Assembly: GCA_016756695.1 (NCBI GenBank)
Contig: CP066701.1
Location: forward strand, 4,236,001-4,300,000
DNA from: Heyndrickxia sporothermodurans
GTDB lineage: Bacteria > Bacillota > Bacilli > Bacillales > Bacillaceae_C
Length of the DNA stretch: 64,000 nucleotides
Direction of reading: 5' to 3'
Below the pieces are notes generated by a model. The model saw only the letters and a program-made list of their open reading frames with translations, searched no databases and was not told the DNA's origin. Made by a program: the position numbers and the translations under genes. Within the stretch, counting starts at the first letter, position 1, and every line of letters starts with the position of its first letter. Of this stretch, positions 37,393 through 47,888 are shown in pieces.

Positions 37393-37575
37393 ATGAAAGT
37401 AAAATGTGTATTATGCGAAAAAATAAATGATATAGATGATGATTCCATCATGGCAAAACGACTTCGAAATCGTCCGATTCATACTTATATGTGTGATGAA
37501 TGTTATGAAAGAATAACAGAAAAAACGACAGCAAGACTTGCATCAAGAGAAGAAAAAGATCTTAACGATATATAA
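37393..37575 (+). CDS. ylaI: DUF2197 zinc-ribbon protein YlaI
   Basis: 60 residues, complete. Two Cys pairs (CVLCEK and CDECYERI) form a zinc ribbon. Small cytosolic protein of unknown function. Located between ylaJ and ylaH, as in B. subtilis. It ends just before a 16-bp terminator stem. Confidence 0.88.
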   Translation: MKVKCVLCEKINDIDDDSIMAKRLRNRPIHTYMCDECYERITEKTTARLASREEKDLNDI

Positions 37576-37613
37576 AAAAAACAAATCCGCCATTTTCGGC
37601 GGATTTGTTTTTT
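37576..37613. terminator. Bidirectional terminator, ylaI and ylaH
   Basis: 16-bp perfect stem (37576-37591 with 37598-37613), loop ATTTTC, long A and T tracts. Confidence 0.93.
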
Positions 37614-37938
37614 ATGCATCATTTTGCGCTTGATCTTTTTTGTAATTGTACCTGCGTATTTTATAAATGATTAAAATAAGGGCAGCAACTACGAGTCCTT
37701 CTGTAATCGGAAGAAATATTGCTAAAAAGGTTAAAATCGTACATCCCAATGCTAAAAACAAATAGATCAAAATCGATTTTAGCATTGGAAGTTTTTGAGC
37801 AAAGCCCAATTTATAAACAAGAATACATAAAGCTACAATGGTTAAATAAAGCATCCACATTCCTAGTTTTGGAAATTCATCAACTCGATACAAGCCTGCG
37901 AAAAAGGAAAGATGTTCCTGCACATTTACCTCTGGCAC
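37612..37938 (-). CDS. ylaH: YlaH-like membrane protein
   Basis: 108 residues with three membrane segments (about 26-44, 54-72, 78-95) and a basic C-terminal tail, so the C-terminus is probably cytosolic. It matches YlaH of Bacillus by position and pattern; function unknown. GTG start after AAAGGGAGTCTATT. It lies 33 nt after typA on the same strand. Confidence 0.85.
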   Translation of the reverse strand: MPEVNVQEHLSFFAGLYRVDEFPKLGMWMLYLTIVALCILVYKLGFAQKLPMLKSILIYLFLALGCTILTFLAIFLPITEGLVVAALILIIYKIRRYNYKKDQAQNDA

Positions 37939-37970
37939 AATAGACTCCCTTTCTAGAAATTAGTTTTTAA

Positions 37971-39806
37971 TTAAATTTCTGCGTATTTCATTTTTTTAGC
38001 AGCTTTTTCACGTTCATTTTTGTTTAATATTTTTTTACGCAAACGAATCGATTCAGGTGTAACCTCACAATATTCATCATCGTTTAAGTATTCAAGTGCT
38101 TCCTCTAATGACATTATGCGTGGTTTTTTAATAACTGATGTTTGATCTTTCGTCGATGAACGGACATTTGTTGCATGTTTCACTTTCGTAATGTTAACGG
38201 TAATATCATTTTCGCGAGTATTTTCGCCAACGATCATACCTTCGTAAATTTCTGTACCTGGTTCAACAAATATTGTCCCTCTATCCTCTATTTGCATGAT
38301 ACCATATGTCGACGCTTTCCCTGTTTCCATGGAAACAAGCACACCTTGGTGGCGGCCGCCAACTCGACCCGGCTGCATCGGTTGATAACTATCGAAAGTA
38401 TGATTAATAATTCCGTATCCACGGGTTAGTGTCATGAAATCAGTAGAATAACCGATTAGTCCACGGGCCGGCACATTAAAGATTAAACGCACTTGACCGT
38501 TTCCGTTATTAACCATATCAAGCATTTCGCCTTTACGAGAACCAAGTGATTCAATAATACTTCCTGTATACTCCTCAGGAATATCAATTTGTACCCTTTC
38601 AATCGGTTCACATTTAACACCATCAATTTCCTTTACAATAACAGATGGTTTTGACACTTGCAATTCAAAGCCTTCACGACGCATATTTTCAATTAAGATG
38701 GAAAGATGAAGTTCACCGCGGCCTGAAACAATCCAAGCATCAGGAGAATCTGTGTTTTCAACTCTTAAACTTACGTCTGTTTGTAATTGTGCGCGAAGAC
38801 GTTCTTCAATCTTCCTTGATGTGATATATTTACCTTCACGGCCTGCAAATGGGCTATTATTAACAATAAACGTCATTTGCAATGTTGGCTCATCAATGCG
38901 TAATGGTTGTAGAGGTTCTTGATGGTCAATTGGACAAACTGTTTCTCCAACATTAATATCTTCCATACCAGACACTGCTATAAGGTCACCCGCATGTGCT
39001 TCTTGAATTTCTTGACGCTTCAATCCGAAGAACCCGAAAATTTTAGATACCCGGAATTGTTTTACCGTTCCATCTAATTTCATTAATGCAACTTGTTGTC
39101 CTACATGCATCGTACCACGGAAGACACGTCCAATTCCAATTCTACCTACATAATCATTATAGTCCAGTAAAGCAACTTGGAATTGTAAAGGCTCTTCTTT
39201 AGTATCAGCAGGTGCCGGAATATGGTCAATAATTGTATCAAATAATACTTGCATATTGTCATCTTGTTTCGTTGGATCATTGCTAGCAGTTCCGTTAATA
39301 CCGGATGCATAGATAACCGGAAATTCTAATTGATCTTCATTTGCATCCAGCTCGATAAATAATTCGATCACTTCATCGACAACTTCCTCTGGTCGAGCAA
39401 AATCACGGTCAATTTTATTTACAACTACGATCGGAGTTAAATTTTGTTCTAATGCTTTTTTTAGGACGAAGCGTGTTTGGGGCATACATCCTTCATATGC
39501 ATCAACGACAAGTAGAACCCCATCAACCATTTTCATAATACGTTCTACTTCACCGCCAAAGTCAGCGTGTCCTGGTGTATCCATAATATTAATTTTTATA
39601 TCTTTATATTGAATAGCGGTATTCTTCGCTAAGATTGTAATGCCTCTCTCACGTTCAATATCATTAGAATCCATTGCTCGTTCAGCTACTTGTTCATTTG
39701 AACGAAATGTTCCGGATTGCTTTAATAGCTGATCGACAAGCGTTGTTTTCCCATGGTCAACGTGTGCTATAATCGCTATATTACGTAAATCTTCTCTTAT
39801 TTTCAA
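37971..39806 (-). CDS. typA: Ribosome-associated GTPase TypA (BipA)
   Basis: 611 residues, normal length. A translational GTPase of the EF-G type that helps 50S ribosome assembly and stress or cold growth. G-domain motifs: [30 protein letters not shown]. Then the beta-barrel domain II, domains III and V, and the unique C-terminal domain with the basic stretch [23 protein letters not shown] start after AGGAGGAACCACT. Confidence 0.97.
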   Translation of the reverse strand: MKIREDLRNIAIIAHVDHGKTTLVDQLLKQSGTFRSNEQVAERAMDSNDIERERGITILAKNTAIQYKDIKINIMDTPGHADFGGEVERIMKMVDGVLLVVDAYEGCMPQTRFVLKKALEQNLTPIVVVNKIDRDFARPEEVVDEVIELFIELDANEDQLEFPVIYASGINGTASNDPTKQDDNMQVLFDTIIDHIPAPADTKEEPLQFQVALLDYNDYVGRIGIGRVFRGTMHVGQQVALMKLDGTVKQFRVSKIFGFFGLKRQEIQEAHAGDLIAVSGMEDINVGETVCPIDHQEPLQPLRIDEPTLQMTFIVNNSPFAGREGKYITSRKIEERLRAQLQTDVSLRVENTDSPDAWIVSGRGELHLSILIENMRREGFELQVSKPSVIVKEIDGVKCEPIERVQIDIPEEYTGSIIESLGSRKGEMLDMVNNGNGQVRLIFNVPARGLIGYSTDFMTLTRGYGIINHTFDSYQPMQPGRVGGRHQGVLVSMETGKASTYGIMQIEDRGTIFVEPGTEIYEGMIVGENTRENDITVNITKVKHATNVRSSTKDQTSVIKKPRIMSLEEALEYLNDDEYCEVTPESIRLRKKILNKNEREKAAKKMKYAEI

Positions 39807-39991
39807 AAGTGGTTCCTCCTGCCTTTATGACCGTCAATGTTAGTATAACTATAACTTACGTATTATATCATAGTTATTTATAAATCACCACTAATGCATT
39901 ATTTCCATCTTCACTATGCAAAGTGGAGTTTTTCGAGTAAAATGATATTTATACTAGCCTTGATAAAGGAAACAAGTAGGGGGCAATTGAT

Positions 39992-40177
39992 ATGAAAGAT
40001 ATAAAATGGATTTTCATTCTGTTCGCTACAATTGCGGCTGCCTCAATGATTGGCATCGGAGTAGCAATCGGGGAAAAAAGTATCCTCGGTATAATTATTT
40101 GTATCCTTGTTCTCATTCTCGTGATGGGATATGGGTTCAAAACAAAAGCAAAAATGCGTCAAGAAGGACGATTATAA
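39992..40177 (+). CDS. ylaF: DUF5325 small membrane protein YlaF
   Basis: 61 residues with two membrane hairpin segments (about 6-27 and 32-49) and a basic tail KTKAKMRQEGRL. Function unknown. Divergent from typA, convergent with suhB, matching ylaF in Bacillus. The ATG follows AGTAGGGGGCAATTGAT. Confidence 0.82.
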   Translation: MKDIKWIFILFATIAAASMIGIGVAIGEKSILGIIICILVLILVMGYGFKTKAKMRQEGRL

Positions 40178-40190
40178 AAGATGTAAAAAT

Positions 40191-40226
40191 AAATATAGCT
40201 ACCTCTCATTTGAGGTAGCTATATTT
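40191..40226. terminator. Bidirectional terminator, ylaF and suhB
   Basis: 15-bp stem (40191-40205 with 40212-40226), 6-nt loop; A/T tracts on both sides. Confidence 0.9.
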
Positions 40227-41022
40227 ATTCAATAGACAAAAAATAATTATCCAGTATTTCCTTATGGAGTCCACTGTTACTCACAAATACCGTGCCGCTC
40301 TCTAAAATGTGTAATGGTTCACCTTTAACCGTAGATAGTTTACCTCCTAACTCTTCTATCAAAAGTTTTCCGGCAGCAAAATCCCATGGGGCTAAACGCA
40401 TGGCAATATAAGCATCTAATCTGCCTGTTGCAACATAGGCTATTTCAAGCGAAGCTGCACCTAGCGATCTTGTTGCACGTGAATCATGGACTAAACGATG
40501 TAAGTTGGCGGTTGGGATATGTCGATTGGATATTATCCAAGAAGAATTAATCCCGATAATTGCATCTTCAACTTTCGTATCGGTCAATTTAGGAATCGGA
40601 ACTTCATTAAAATAGGCTCCTTTACCTGCTTCAACAAAGTAAAGTTCATCTTGAACTACATCATAAATATAACCTAGCTTTCCTTTTCCATTTTCATAAA
40701 TTCCAATGGAGATGGCAAAATTTCTTTGTTGGTGGACAAAGTTAACTGTGCCATCGATTGGATCGATTATCCATAACACTCCATTTGTTTGATCGATTTT
40801 CTGTCCATGCCCTTCCTCACCAATAATATGATGGTCCGGGAAATGTTCTTGAATATTATTGACAAAAAACGATTCTGTCTCCTTATCTATATTTGTAACT
40901 AAATCATTCCGATCCGACTTCGTTTCTATGTCTAATGTTTTTTTAAATGAATCAATGATATTAATTCTTGCTTCCTTTAGCCATATTCTTACATATGTAT
41001 CAATTTGCTCCCAATTCGTCAT
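40225..41022 (-). CDS. suhB: Inositol monophosphatase family protein (YktC)
   Basis: 265 residues from the ATG at 41022, which follows GGAGGACAGGGCG; the longer ORF from 41040 includes the ribosome site. The metal-dependent phosphatase motifs are present: GEEG (68-71), WIIDPIDGTVNFVH with Asp87 and Asp90, and PWDFAAGKLLIEELGG. It hydrolyses inositol phosphates or related sugar phosphates in the cytosol; the B. subtilis YktC has such activity. Substrate not determinable from sequence. Confidence 0.92.
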   Translation of the reverse strand: MTNWEQIDTYVRIWLKEARINIIDSFKKTLDIETKSDRNDLVTNIDKETESFFVNNIQEHFPDHHIIGEEGHGQKIDQTNGVLWIIDPIDGTVNFVHQQRNFAISIGIYENGKGKLGYIYDVVQDELYFVEAGKGAYFNEVPIPKLTDTKVEDAIIGINSSWIISNRHIPTANLHRLVHDSRATRSLGAASLEIAYVATGRLDAYIAMRLAPWDFAAGKLLIEELGGKLSTVKGEPLHILESGTVFVSNSGLHKEILDNYFLSIE

Positions 41023-41122
41023 CGCCCTGTCCTCCATCAAATCTTCGACTTAACTTATTGTATGATTAGCTTAAAGGAAAAAATTATGTAATTCAAGAAA
41101 TTAACTTAATATTTAACTCCAT

Positions 41123-41161
41123 AAAAACGAACCCCATCTGTGATGAGGAACAGGGAGTTCG
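41123..41161 (-). terminator. Terminator of the 67-codon gene
   Basis: On the minus strand CGAACTCC pairs with GGGGTTCG (one G-U wobble), followed by TTTTTAT. Confidence 0.65.
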
Positions 41162-41182
41162 TAAACCTACTTGGAAATACTC

Positions 41183-41386
41183 CTACATTGCTTTCATCCT
41201 TAATAATTCTTCTCGTATTTTTTCAAGTTTCTTTTTCGTTAAATCCTTTTTCTTATGGTCATTATTTTGAATTGCCTCATAAAGGACAGCTAGCTCATAG
41301 TCCATTTCTAATCTAAGTACTGCTATTCGTTGCTGATCAAATTTTTTCTTTTTCGAAGTGTTCATTACTTGTTTCATGAACTTCAC
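41183..41386 (-). CDS. Small basic coiled-coil protein, unknown
   Basis: 67 residues from a GTG at 41386 or 64 from the ATG at 41377; the ribosome site AAGGGAT fits the ATG better. Very rich in Lys and Glu with heptad-like Leu positions (LRLEMDYELAVLYEAIQNN, LEKIREELLRM), so a helical coiled coil is likely. It lies between suhB and yktB and has its own terminator. Not recognised. Confidence 0.6.
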   Translation of the reverse strand: MKFMKQVMNTSKKKKFDQQRIAVLRLEMDYELAVLYEAIQNNDHKKKDLTKKKLEKIREELLRMKAM

Positions 41387-41673
41387 ATCCCTTCACTTTT
41401 TGCATTTTCCAAATAACTAAATTTTCAGATATTACTTACTACATCATATGATGCTTCACTAATCGTGCAACTAAAATGTGTAATTGCCTAAGTAATTTCA
41501 TTTTAGGAAATTTGTCGATTATGCTAAAATAAAGTCAAATGTAGGAAAGATGTTTAATAGAGGCTCATTTATGAAATTCCCAAGTTTTTCACATTCAGAC
41601 TTAAAACGGCTTCCATTGCTTTCTTTTACCCAATCTAAAAAATGAATAAACGTTATGAAGGAGATTATCAACA

Positions 41674-42291
41674 ATGCAATTCGAAGGTTTCACGAAGAAC
41701 GATTTTGACACATTTAATATAGAAGGTCTTGACGCGAGAATGGAAGCTATCGAAGAACGAATTCGACCGAAATTCCGTGAAATCGGTCAATTATTAACGG
41801 ACGAACTTTCCGTAAATTTAGGGGAAGAAATGTTTTTACATATAGCGAAACATGCCCGTCGCACTGTAAATGCCCCGAAAGATACTTGGTTGGCAATAGC
41901 GGGTAACAAACGTGGATATAAACAACACCCTCATTTCCAAGTTGGATTGTTTGATGACCATGTTTTCATTTGGTTAGCGTTTATTTACGAATTACCGAAT
42001 AAAGCGGAAATGGCAAAGACGTTTTTGAAAAACTTAAAAACGATCAAGTCATCCATTCCTAATGATTTCGTTGTTTCTCAGGACCATATGAAAAAGAATG
42101 CAACTTCATTGAAGGAAATCGACTTAAAAAACGCACTTGAACGTTTCCGTGACGTCAAGAAAGCGGAATTCCTTATTGGACGACAAATTGCAGCCAATGA
42201 CCCGATTTTAACGAACGGCGCCGAATTTATGGACGTTGTAAGAAATACGTTTGAAACACTTATCCCATTATATAAATTAGCATATAAATAG
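41674..42291 (+). CDS. yktB: UPF0637 protein YktB
   Basis: 205 residues, full length. Signature GFTKNDFDTFNIEGLDARM at the start and HARRTVNAPKDTWLA in the middle, as in DUF1054 proteins. The solved folds in this family are alpha/beta and resemble small-molecule binding domains; function unknown. The ATG follows GAAGGAGATTATCAACA. Ends in a strong hairpin convergent with yktA. Confidence 0.92.
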   Translation: MQFEGFTKNDFDTFNIEGLDARMEAIEERIRPKFREIGQLLTDELSVNLGEEMFLHIAKHARRTVNAPKDTWLAIAGNKRGYKQHPHFQVGLFDDHVFIWLAFIYELPNKAEMAKTFLKNLKTIKSSIPNDFVVSQDHMKKNATSLKEIDLKNALERFRDVKKAEFLIGRQIAANDPILTNGAEFMDVVRNTFETLIPLYKLAYK

Positions 42292-42305
42292 GAAATCAAT
42301 TCTAG

Positions 42306-42352
42306 AAAGATAAAATGGGAAGCGAGCAATGCTCCTTCCCCATTTTATCTTT
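42306..42352. terminator. Bidirectional terminator, yktB and yktA
   Basis: 14-bp stem AAAGATAAAATGGG with CCCATTTTATCTTT and inner partial pairing. Confidence 0.9.
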
Positions 42353-42357
42353 TATTT

Positions 42358-42627
42358 TTACATTTTTATTATGTTACCGGGTTCAGATTCTTTTAATCTT
42401 TTTACAACTTGATAGGATGAATATCCACTTTCTTTTTCGAATTCATTACAATATTTTTTTTCATCCGCTTTTCCAGGTACGATTTCTTTAAATCGTCGAT
42501 ATTTCTCCATTAATTCTTCACGTTTTATTCCCTTTTCATAGGCCTTCTCAATTGCCTCAAAAAATTGGATTACTTCTATAACCTCAGTTGTTGACCAATC
42601 CATTGAGAAAGGATATTGATATTCCAT
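42358..42627 (-). CDS. yktA: UPF0223 protein YktA
   Basis: 89 residues with the family motif [26 protein letters not shown] and [13 protein letters not shown]. Small helical cytosolic protein, function unknown. It lies 32 nt after the nitronate monooxygenase-like gene on the same strand, so the two may be cotranscribed. Confidence 0.9.
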   Translation of the reverse strand: MEYQYPFSMDWSTTEVIEVIQFFEAIEKAYEKGIKREELMEKYRRFKEIVPGKADEKKYCNEFEKESGYSSYQVVKRLKESEPGNIIKM

Positions 42628-42659
42628 TTCTACACCGTCTTTCTAGTTGTTCTTTACGA

Positions 42660-43619
42660 TTACTTTCCCCATTTTTTACGAATTTCATTAGCATCTTTGA
42701 TCATTCGTGTGATTAATTCCTTAACACTCGGAATATCATTAATTAACCCCATTACTTGTCCCGCCCACGCAAATCCACTATCTACTTCTCCATTATATAT
42801 ATAATTTTTATTTGCTTGTCCACTAATATAGTTTTTAAGTTTTTCGTATCCTCCATTATTTTTTTCAATATCTAAAATTTGCTCTGTCCATTTATTCGTA
42901 ATTGCTCGGCCGGGTGCACCTAAACTACGTTTTATGACGGTTGTATCTGTTTCTTTTCCTTTAATAATTGCTTGCTTATAAAGTTCGTTTGCGTGCACAC
43001 ATTCCTTTGTTGCAATAAAACGTGTCCCCATTTCAATTCCTTCAGCACCTAAGCATAAAGCAGCCATTAATCCTCTTCCATCACCGATTCCTCCTGAGGC
43101 GATGACTGGGATTGAAACAGCATCTACAACTTGTGGAATCAATACTAATGAACCTATATCGTCTTTCCCCAAGTGTCCACCACCTTCTTGACCTACTACC
43201 ATAACTGCATCTGCACCTAGTTCTTCCGCTTTTTGAGCTTGGCGTTTAGCTGCCACAAGTACTAATTTTTTTACATTTGAACCTTCTAAGTACTGAAAAA
43301 ACGGCGTGGGATTTCCTCCTGTTACAGATACTACCGCTACTTTTTCATCGAGGGCTACATCTAAATAGGCAGTATATGGTCTTCCGTGTTGTCCGATAGC
43401 AAAATTAACTCCAAACGGAAAGGTAGTTAATTGTTTAACCTTTTGAATTTCTTTACGGAGTGCCTCGGGGCTTTCTAAAGACATTGCAGTTATTTGGCCA
43501 AGCCCCCCTGCATTAGATACAGCCGCTGCCAATTCTGAGTAGGCTAAATAGGCTAATCCTCCTTGAATAATTGGATATTTAATATTAAGTAAGTCGGTAA
43601 TTCTAGTGTTCCAATTCAT
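42660..43619 (-). CDS. Nitronate monooxygenase family flavoprotein
   Basis: 319 residues, a TIM-barrel FMN enzyme of the 2-nitropropane dioxygenase/FabK family. Motifs: PIIQGGLAYLAY near the start, GADAVMVVGQEGGGHLG (catalytic His region) and PVIASGGIGDGRGLMAALCLGAEGIEMGTRF (phosphate binding). The family includes nitronate oxidases and enoyl-ACP reductase FabK; the sequence alone does not separate them, although GQEGGGH favours the nitronate type. ATG start after AAGGAGTGAATACAT. Confidence 0.85.
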   Translation of the reverse strand: MNWNTRITDLLNIKYPIIQGGLAYLAYSELAAAVSNAGGLGQITAMSLESPEALRKEIQKVKQLTTFPFGVNFAIGQHGRPYTAYLDVALDEKVAVVSVTGGNPTPFFQYLEGSNVKKLVLVAAKRQAQKAEELGADAVMVVGQEGGGHLGKDDIGSLVLIPQVVDAVSIPVIASGGIGDGRGLMAALCLGAEGIEMGTRFIATKECVHANELYKQAIIKGKETDTTVIKRSLGAPGRAITNKWTEQILDIEKNNGGYEKLKNYISGQANKNYIYNGEVDSGFAWAGQVMGLINDIPSVKELITRMIKDANEIRKKWGK

Positions 43620-43701
43620 ATGTATTCACTCCTTAATATCATCAGCATTATATAATACTTCTCCTATTTACTTATATTTTCCTTTCGTTATGAAGAAACT
43701 A

Positions 43702-43730
43702 TTTTCAATGGTAAGGTTAAATGCTATAAT
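43702..43730 (+). promoter_or_regulatory. Promoter of speA
   Basis: TTTTCA, 17 bp, and an extended -10 TGCTATAAT, 46 nt upstream of the TTG start. Confidence 0.65.
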
Positions 43731-43776
43731 TTCTTTTGTTTTAAAAGATGTAACATTAAAAGAGGTGTGAAGTTCA

Positions 43777-45246
43777 TTGTCACAATTTGATACTCCGTTA
43801 TTTACTGGATTAGTGGAACACGCGAAAAAGAATCCAGTTCAATTTCATATACCCGGACATAAAAAAGGCTCAGGAATCGATCCGGAATTTCGTCAATTTA
43901 TCGGGGATAATGCATTATCGATAGATTTAATTAATATTGCACCTTTAGATGATCTCCATCAACCAAAAGGAATGATTCAAAAAGCACAGGAATTAGCTGC
44001 ACAAGCCTTCGGAGCCGACCACACATTCTTTTCCGTTCAAGGTACGAGCGGTGCTATTATGGCCATGATTATGACGGTCTGCGGACCTAACGATAAAATT
44101 ATCGTTCCTCGTAATGTTCATAAATCTGTTATGTCTGCTATTGTTTTCTCAGGTGCTATTCCTATTTTTATTCACCCCGAAATTGATCCAATTTTAGGAA
44201 TATCCCACGGAATCACGACTGAATCTGTTTCAAAAGCTTTGCAACAAAACCCTGATGCAAAGGGCGTATTAGTTATTAATCCAACCTATTTCGGGGTTGC
44301 CGCTGATTTGAAGAAAATTGTAGAAATCGCCCATTCCTATCAAGTTCCGGTTCTCGTTGATGAAGCGCACGGAGTTCATATCCATTTCCATGACGAACTA
44401 CCGATTTCTGCAATGGAAGCGGGAGCGGACATGGCAGCAACAAGTGTTCATAAATTAGGTGGATCGATGACGCAAAGTTCTGTATTAAACGTAAAAGATG
44501 GATTAGTGTCTTCAAATCGTGTGTCAACAATATTGAGTATGTTAACGACTACATCCACCTCATACTTATTATTAGCATCACTTGATGTAGCAAGAAGAAG
44601 ACTTGCTACACATGGAAGGGAATTACTAGATAAAACGATTCAACTAGCTCAATCCGTTCGAGCTAAAATTAATGAGATTGATCATTTATACTGTGTCGGT
44701 AAAGAAATATTGGGAACAAAAGCGACATTTGATTATGACCCAACAAAACTAATCATCTCTGTCAAAGATCTCGGAATAACAGGATATGATGCTGAAAAAT
44801 GGCTGCGTGAAGTATATAATATCGAAGTAGAACTTTCCGATTTATACAATATTCTCTGCCTTATTACACCTGGCGATACAGAAGTGGAAACAAATCTGCT
44901 AGTAAAAGCACTTCAAGAGCTTTCTGATCAATTTTCACATCTGTCTAGCTCGGTAAGTATTCAAGTCATGCTACCGGATATTCCCGTTCTAGCTTTAACA
45001 CCTCGTGATGCATTTTATGCAGACACAGAAGTCATCCCTTTCGAGGAATCTGCTGGAAGAATTATCGCTGAATTTATTATGGTTTATCCACCGGGAATCC
45101 CTATTTTTATACCGGGAGAAATAATAACTGAAGAAAATTTAAAATATGTTCGCAAAAATATTGAAGTTGGCTTACCAGTACAAGGTCCTGAAGATTTCGA
45201 TCTTAAGTCACTACGTGTTATTAAGGAGCATAAAGCAATAAAATAG
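43777..45246 (+). CDS. speA: Arginine decarboxylase (Orn/Lys/Arg decarboxylase family)
   Basis: 489 residues, the short Bacillus-type fold-I PLP decarboxylase. It makes agmatine from arginine in the polyamine pathway. PLP site: Lys226 in SVHKLGGSMTQ, with Asp195 and His198 in DEAHG. TTG start after AGAGGTGTGAAGTTCA. The stop overlaps the left end of IS-D, so its native terminator is missing. The B. subtilis order speA - SR1 - pdhD is retained apart from the insertion. Confidence 0.94.
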   Translation: MSQFDTPLFTGLVEHAKKNPVQFHIPGHKKGSGIDPEFRQFIGDNALSIDLINIAPLDDLHQPKGMIQKAQELAAQAFGADHTFFSVQGTSGAIMAMIMTVCGPNDKIIVPRNVHKSVMSAIVFSGAIPIFIHPEIDPILGISHGITTESVSKALQQNPDAKGVLVINPTYFGVAADLKKIVEIAHSYQVPVLVDEAHGVHIHFHDELPISAMEAGADMAATSVHKLGGSMTQSSVLNVKDGLVSSNRVSTILSMLTTTSTSYLLLASLDVARRRLATHGRELLDKTIQLAQSVRAKINEIDHLYCVGKEILGTKATFDYDPTKLIISVKDLGITGYDAEKWLREVYNIEVELSDLYNILCLITPGDTEVETNLLVKALQELSDQFSHLSSSVSIQVMLPDIPVLALTPRDAFYADTEVIPFEESAGRIIAEFIMVYPPGIPIFIPGEIITEENLKYVRKNIEVGLPVQGPEDFDLKSLRVIKEHKAIK

Positions 45247-45277
45247 AGGCTGGGACAAAACCCACCTCTGAGATGAA

Positions 45278-45320
45278 AAAGCCGGTGAATTTTTACGACG
45301 AGTAAAATTTCACCGGCTTT
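45278..45320 (+). terminator. Left-end hairpin of IS-D
   Basis: 12-bp stem AAAGCCGGTGAA with TTCACCGGCTTT plus 6 more inner pairs, followed by T-rich sequence. It may now terminate speA. Confidence 0.75.
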
Positions 45321-45402
45321 GATTATTTTTTGAATAAAAATAAGGATCACTTCTGATAAAATAAAGTTACCACACCAAATAAAATCAGAAAGAAGGATCC
45401 TT

Positions 45403-45531
45403 ATGTTTAAAAATTATACCATGAATCAATTAGTTTTGCCTTTAGATTTAGAAGTAAAGTTACAAAAAAATGATATTGCCTTCCATGTTCATCATTTAGT
45501 TGAAAGTATCCCTCATGATGTTTATGGCATT
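45403..45531 (+). pseudogene. IS1182 transposase, N-terminal part (split by IS-E)
   Basis: Starts ATG after AAGGAT and reads MFKNYTMNQLVLPLDLEVKL, the IS1182 N-terminus, to Ile43 (ATT), where IS-E begins; a stop follows inside IS-E. Joining ATT to 47938 in frame gives ...HDVYGIFYLPNTPHEAFESF, so both halves come from one gene of about 537 codons. Confidence 0.8.
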
Positions 45532-45553
45532 CTAGATATGTAGGGGATGGCAA

Positions 45554-45593
45554 TTAATTTGTGCTGGCCCCCCGGGGGGCCAGCACAAATTAA
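45554..45593. repeat. 40-bp perfect palindrome near the left end of IS-E
   Basis: Each 20-base arm reads TTAATTTGTGCTGGCCCCCC and the centre is CCCCCCGGGGGG, with no spacer. The right end of the same element lacks it. It sits upstream of istA. Confidence 0.9.
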
Positions 45594-45649
45594 AAAAACC
45601 ACTTGTCAACATTCTTAAATACTACTACACTTCCTGTTGGGACAAAGTC

Positions 45650-47173
45650 ATGCAGGAGGTATTTAAGGAGATGTTGGCAGTGGCCGAAATCAATTATATC
45701 AGACAACAGGTTAACAATAAAGGCTGCGGTTATTCGGATGTAGCAAAAAGAACAGGTAGAGATCCTAGAACAGTTAAGAAATATGCGGATATGGAGGATT
45801 TCAACGAACAGCCAAAAAAGAAACAGACGAGAGTATCACCGGTTTTAGGACCAGTGAAGCCAGTAATAGATGAATGGATCAAGGAGGACTTGAAAAAGAA
45901 AAAGAAGTTTCGTAGAACAGCTAAGAGAATGTGGGAGCTCCTTAAGGAACAGTTCAATTTTAAGGGGTCTGACCGAACAGTTCGCGATTATGTTTCCAAG
46001 AGAAAAGAAGAATTATTAAACCAGGCAGATCAAGCAGCCTTACCACTTGAGTACCATCTCTGGAACAGCACAAGTCGATTTTGAGATAGTACGTTTATTT
46101 ATGGTGGGGAAGAAATAGTTTTGCCCTACTTAGTAATGTCATTTCCTTTTAGCAATGCTTTTTATTTTCAAGTCTTCCCTTCACAAAACAAGGAGTGTTT
46201 CCTAGAGGGGTTAAAAAGAGTGTTTCATCATATGGGTGGAGTGCCAAAGGCGATTCGCTTTGACAACCTCTCACCTGCCGTCAAAAAGATATTGCCAAAT
46301 GGAGAACGGCATTTAACAGAGGAATTTCAAAACTTCGTTTTACATTATGGGTTTGAATGTGAATTCTGTAATCCCGCCAGCGGTAATGAAAAAGGACATG
46401 TAGAGGCAATGGTCAAGTATGTCAGGAATAACTTTCTCCTTCCTGGGCTCCATGTCATTGAATTGGATGAGTTAAATAAGGAACTGTGGGGGAAGGCAGA
46501 AAAAGACCGCTTGAGGAAGCATTACCAAAAGGATTGGGCCATATCAGAACTATTCGAGGAGGATAAGGCAGCCTTTCTACTATTGCCAGCAAAAGAATAC
46601 GAGTGTGTAAGATATGAAACACTGAAGGCCGATAAATATGGCTATGTTAAGGTGGACCTCAATCTGTATTCCACTTCCCCAAGATTTGCATTAAACAGAG
46701 TTCTCGTAAAAATCTCATACAACACTGTTGAGATTTTGGATGATGAGCGTCAGCTTGTCGTTAGGCATTCACGGCTCTATGGACAGTACCGTAAGTCGAT
46801 GAAGTGGCAGCCATATCTAAATTTAATGGCCAAACGGCCTACGGCACTTAAATATACTAGTTTCTACGACCAACTACCGGAGGAATGGAAAAACTATTTT
46901 CAGTCCTGTACTGTCGTAGAAAAGTCGGAAGCACTGAAACTATTATCGCTGATTTTGAAGGAACATGATTTCAGTCTTATAACAAAAGCGCTTGTCATCT
47001 CCTCTGAACACGGGCATCCCTCCGTGGATGCCATTAAACAAGTATTCTATCAGCTTATCAATGGTAGTGGAATCCGAAGTGAAATTAAACCAAAAATAAC
47101 GCTTCCCACCCTGCCTGAAGCAACGAGAGGACTCGAACGTTATGATCAACTCCATAAAGGGGGTGATGCATAA
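45650..47173 (+). pseudogene. istA: IS21 transposase IstA, two compensating frameshifts
   Basis: The N-terminal part (helix-turn-helix, INYIRQQVNNKGCGYSDVAKRTGRD) is open from 45650 to 46084 and the DDE/C-terminal part from 46121 to 47173 (FDNLSPAVKK, CNPASGNEKGHVEAMVKYVR). Between them one base is gained near 46062 and one is lost near 46084, placing stops in the middle of the core. Expected length about 510 codons. The last codons overlap the istB start region. Confidence 0.85.
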
Positions 47174-47888
47174 TGCACGAGGAAATTCAGTATACGCAAA
47201 ACGATTAAAGCTTAGCTGGATTAAAGAGCATTATCGTGAAGTTGAAGCTACTTCCCATGAGGAGTTTTTATTAAAGCTATTTGAAGCAGAAATCCAGCGA
47301 GAAGAACGCCGGACCAACCTCCTTTTAAACCAAGCGACTCTTCCAAAAGTACAGGGTAAACCTTTTGACTGGAGTGAGGTTCAAATTCCGGCAGGAATGA
47401 CCAGGGAAAGTCTGTTAAACGGAGAATTTATTGAACAGCAGGAGAATACCATCTTTTACGGTGGTGTAGGTGCCGGCAAAACCTATCTGGCAACATTGAT
47501 TGGCTTAAATGCCATACAAAAGTTTGGCAAGTCAGTAAAGTTCTATACAGTCGCTGGGTTGGTAAATCGGCTCCTTGAAGCAAACGAAAAAGGAACACTT
47601 TCTAAGGTCTTCAAGCAGATTGAAAAGCTGGACTGTCTGATCCTTGATGAGCTAGGCTACATACCGCTGCATAAACAAGGTGGAGAATTACTGTTCCAAG
47701 TTATATCTATGTGTTACGAGGCAAAGAGCATCATCATTACAACTAATCTACAGTTCGGTCAATGGAATCACGTCTTCGGAGATCCCATTTTGACGGAAGC
47801 AGTCATTGACCGACTGATTCATCATTCTCACTTGGTCGTATTCAATGGTGATAGTCATCGATATAAAGAATCTTTACTAAAAGCTTAA
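47173..47888 (+). pseudogene. istB: IS21 helper ATPase IstB, one frameshift near the start
   Basis: The natural ATG at 47173 (MHEEIQYTQ) overlaps the istA stop, but one A is missing in an A run near 47203, so the frame stops after 11 codons. The remaining frame, open to 47888, has Walker A GGVGAGKTYLA and Walker B LDCLILDELGYI and is otherwise complete. IstB is the AAA+ protein that selects targets for IstA. Confidence 0.85.
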
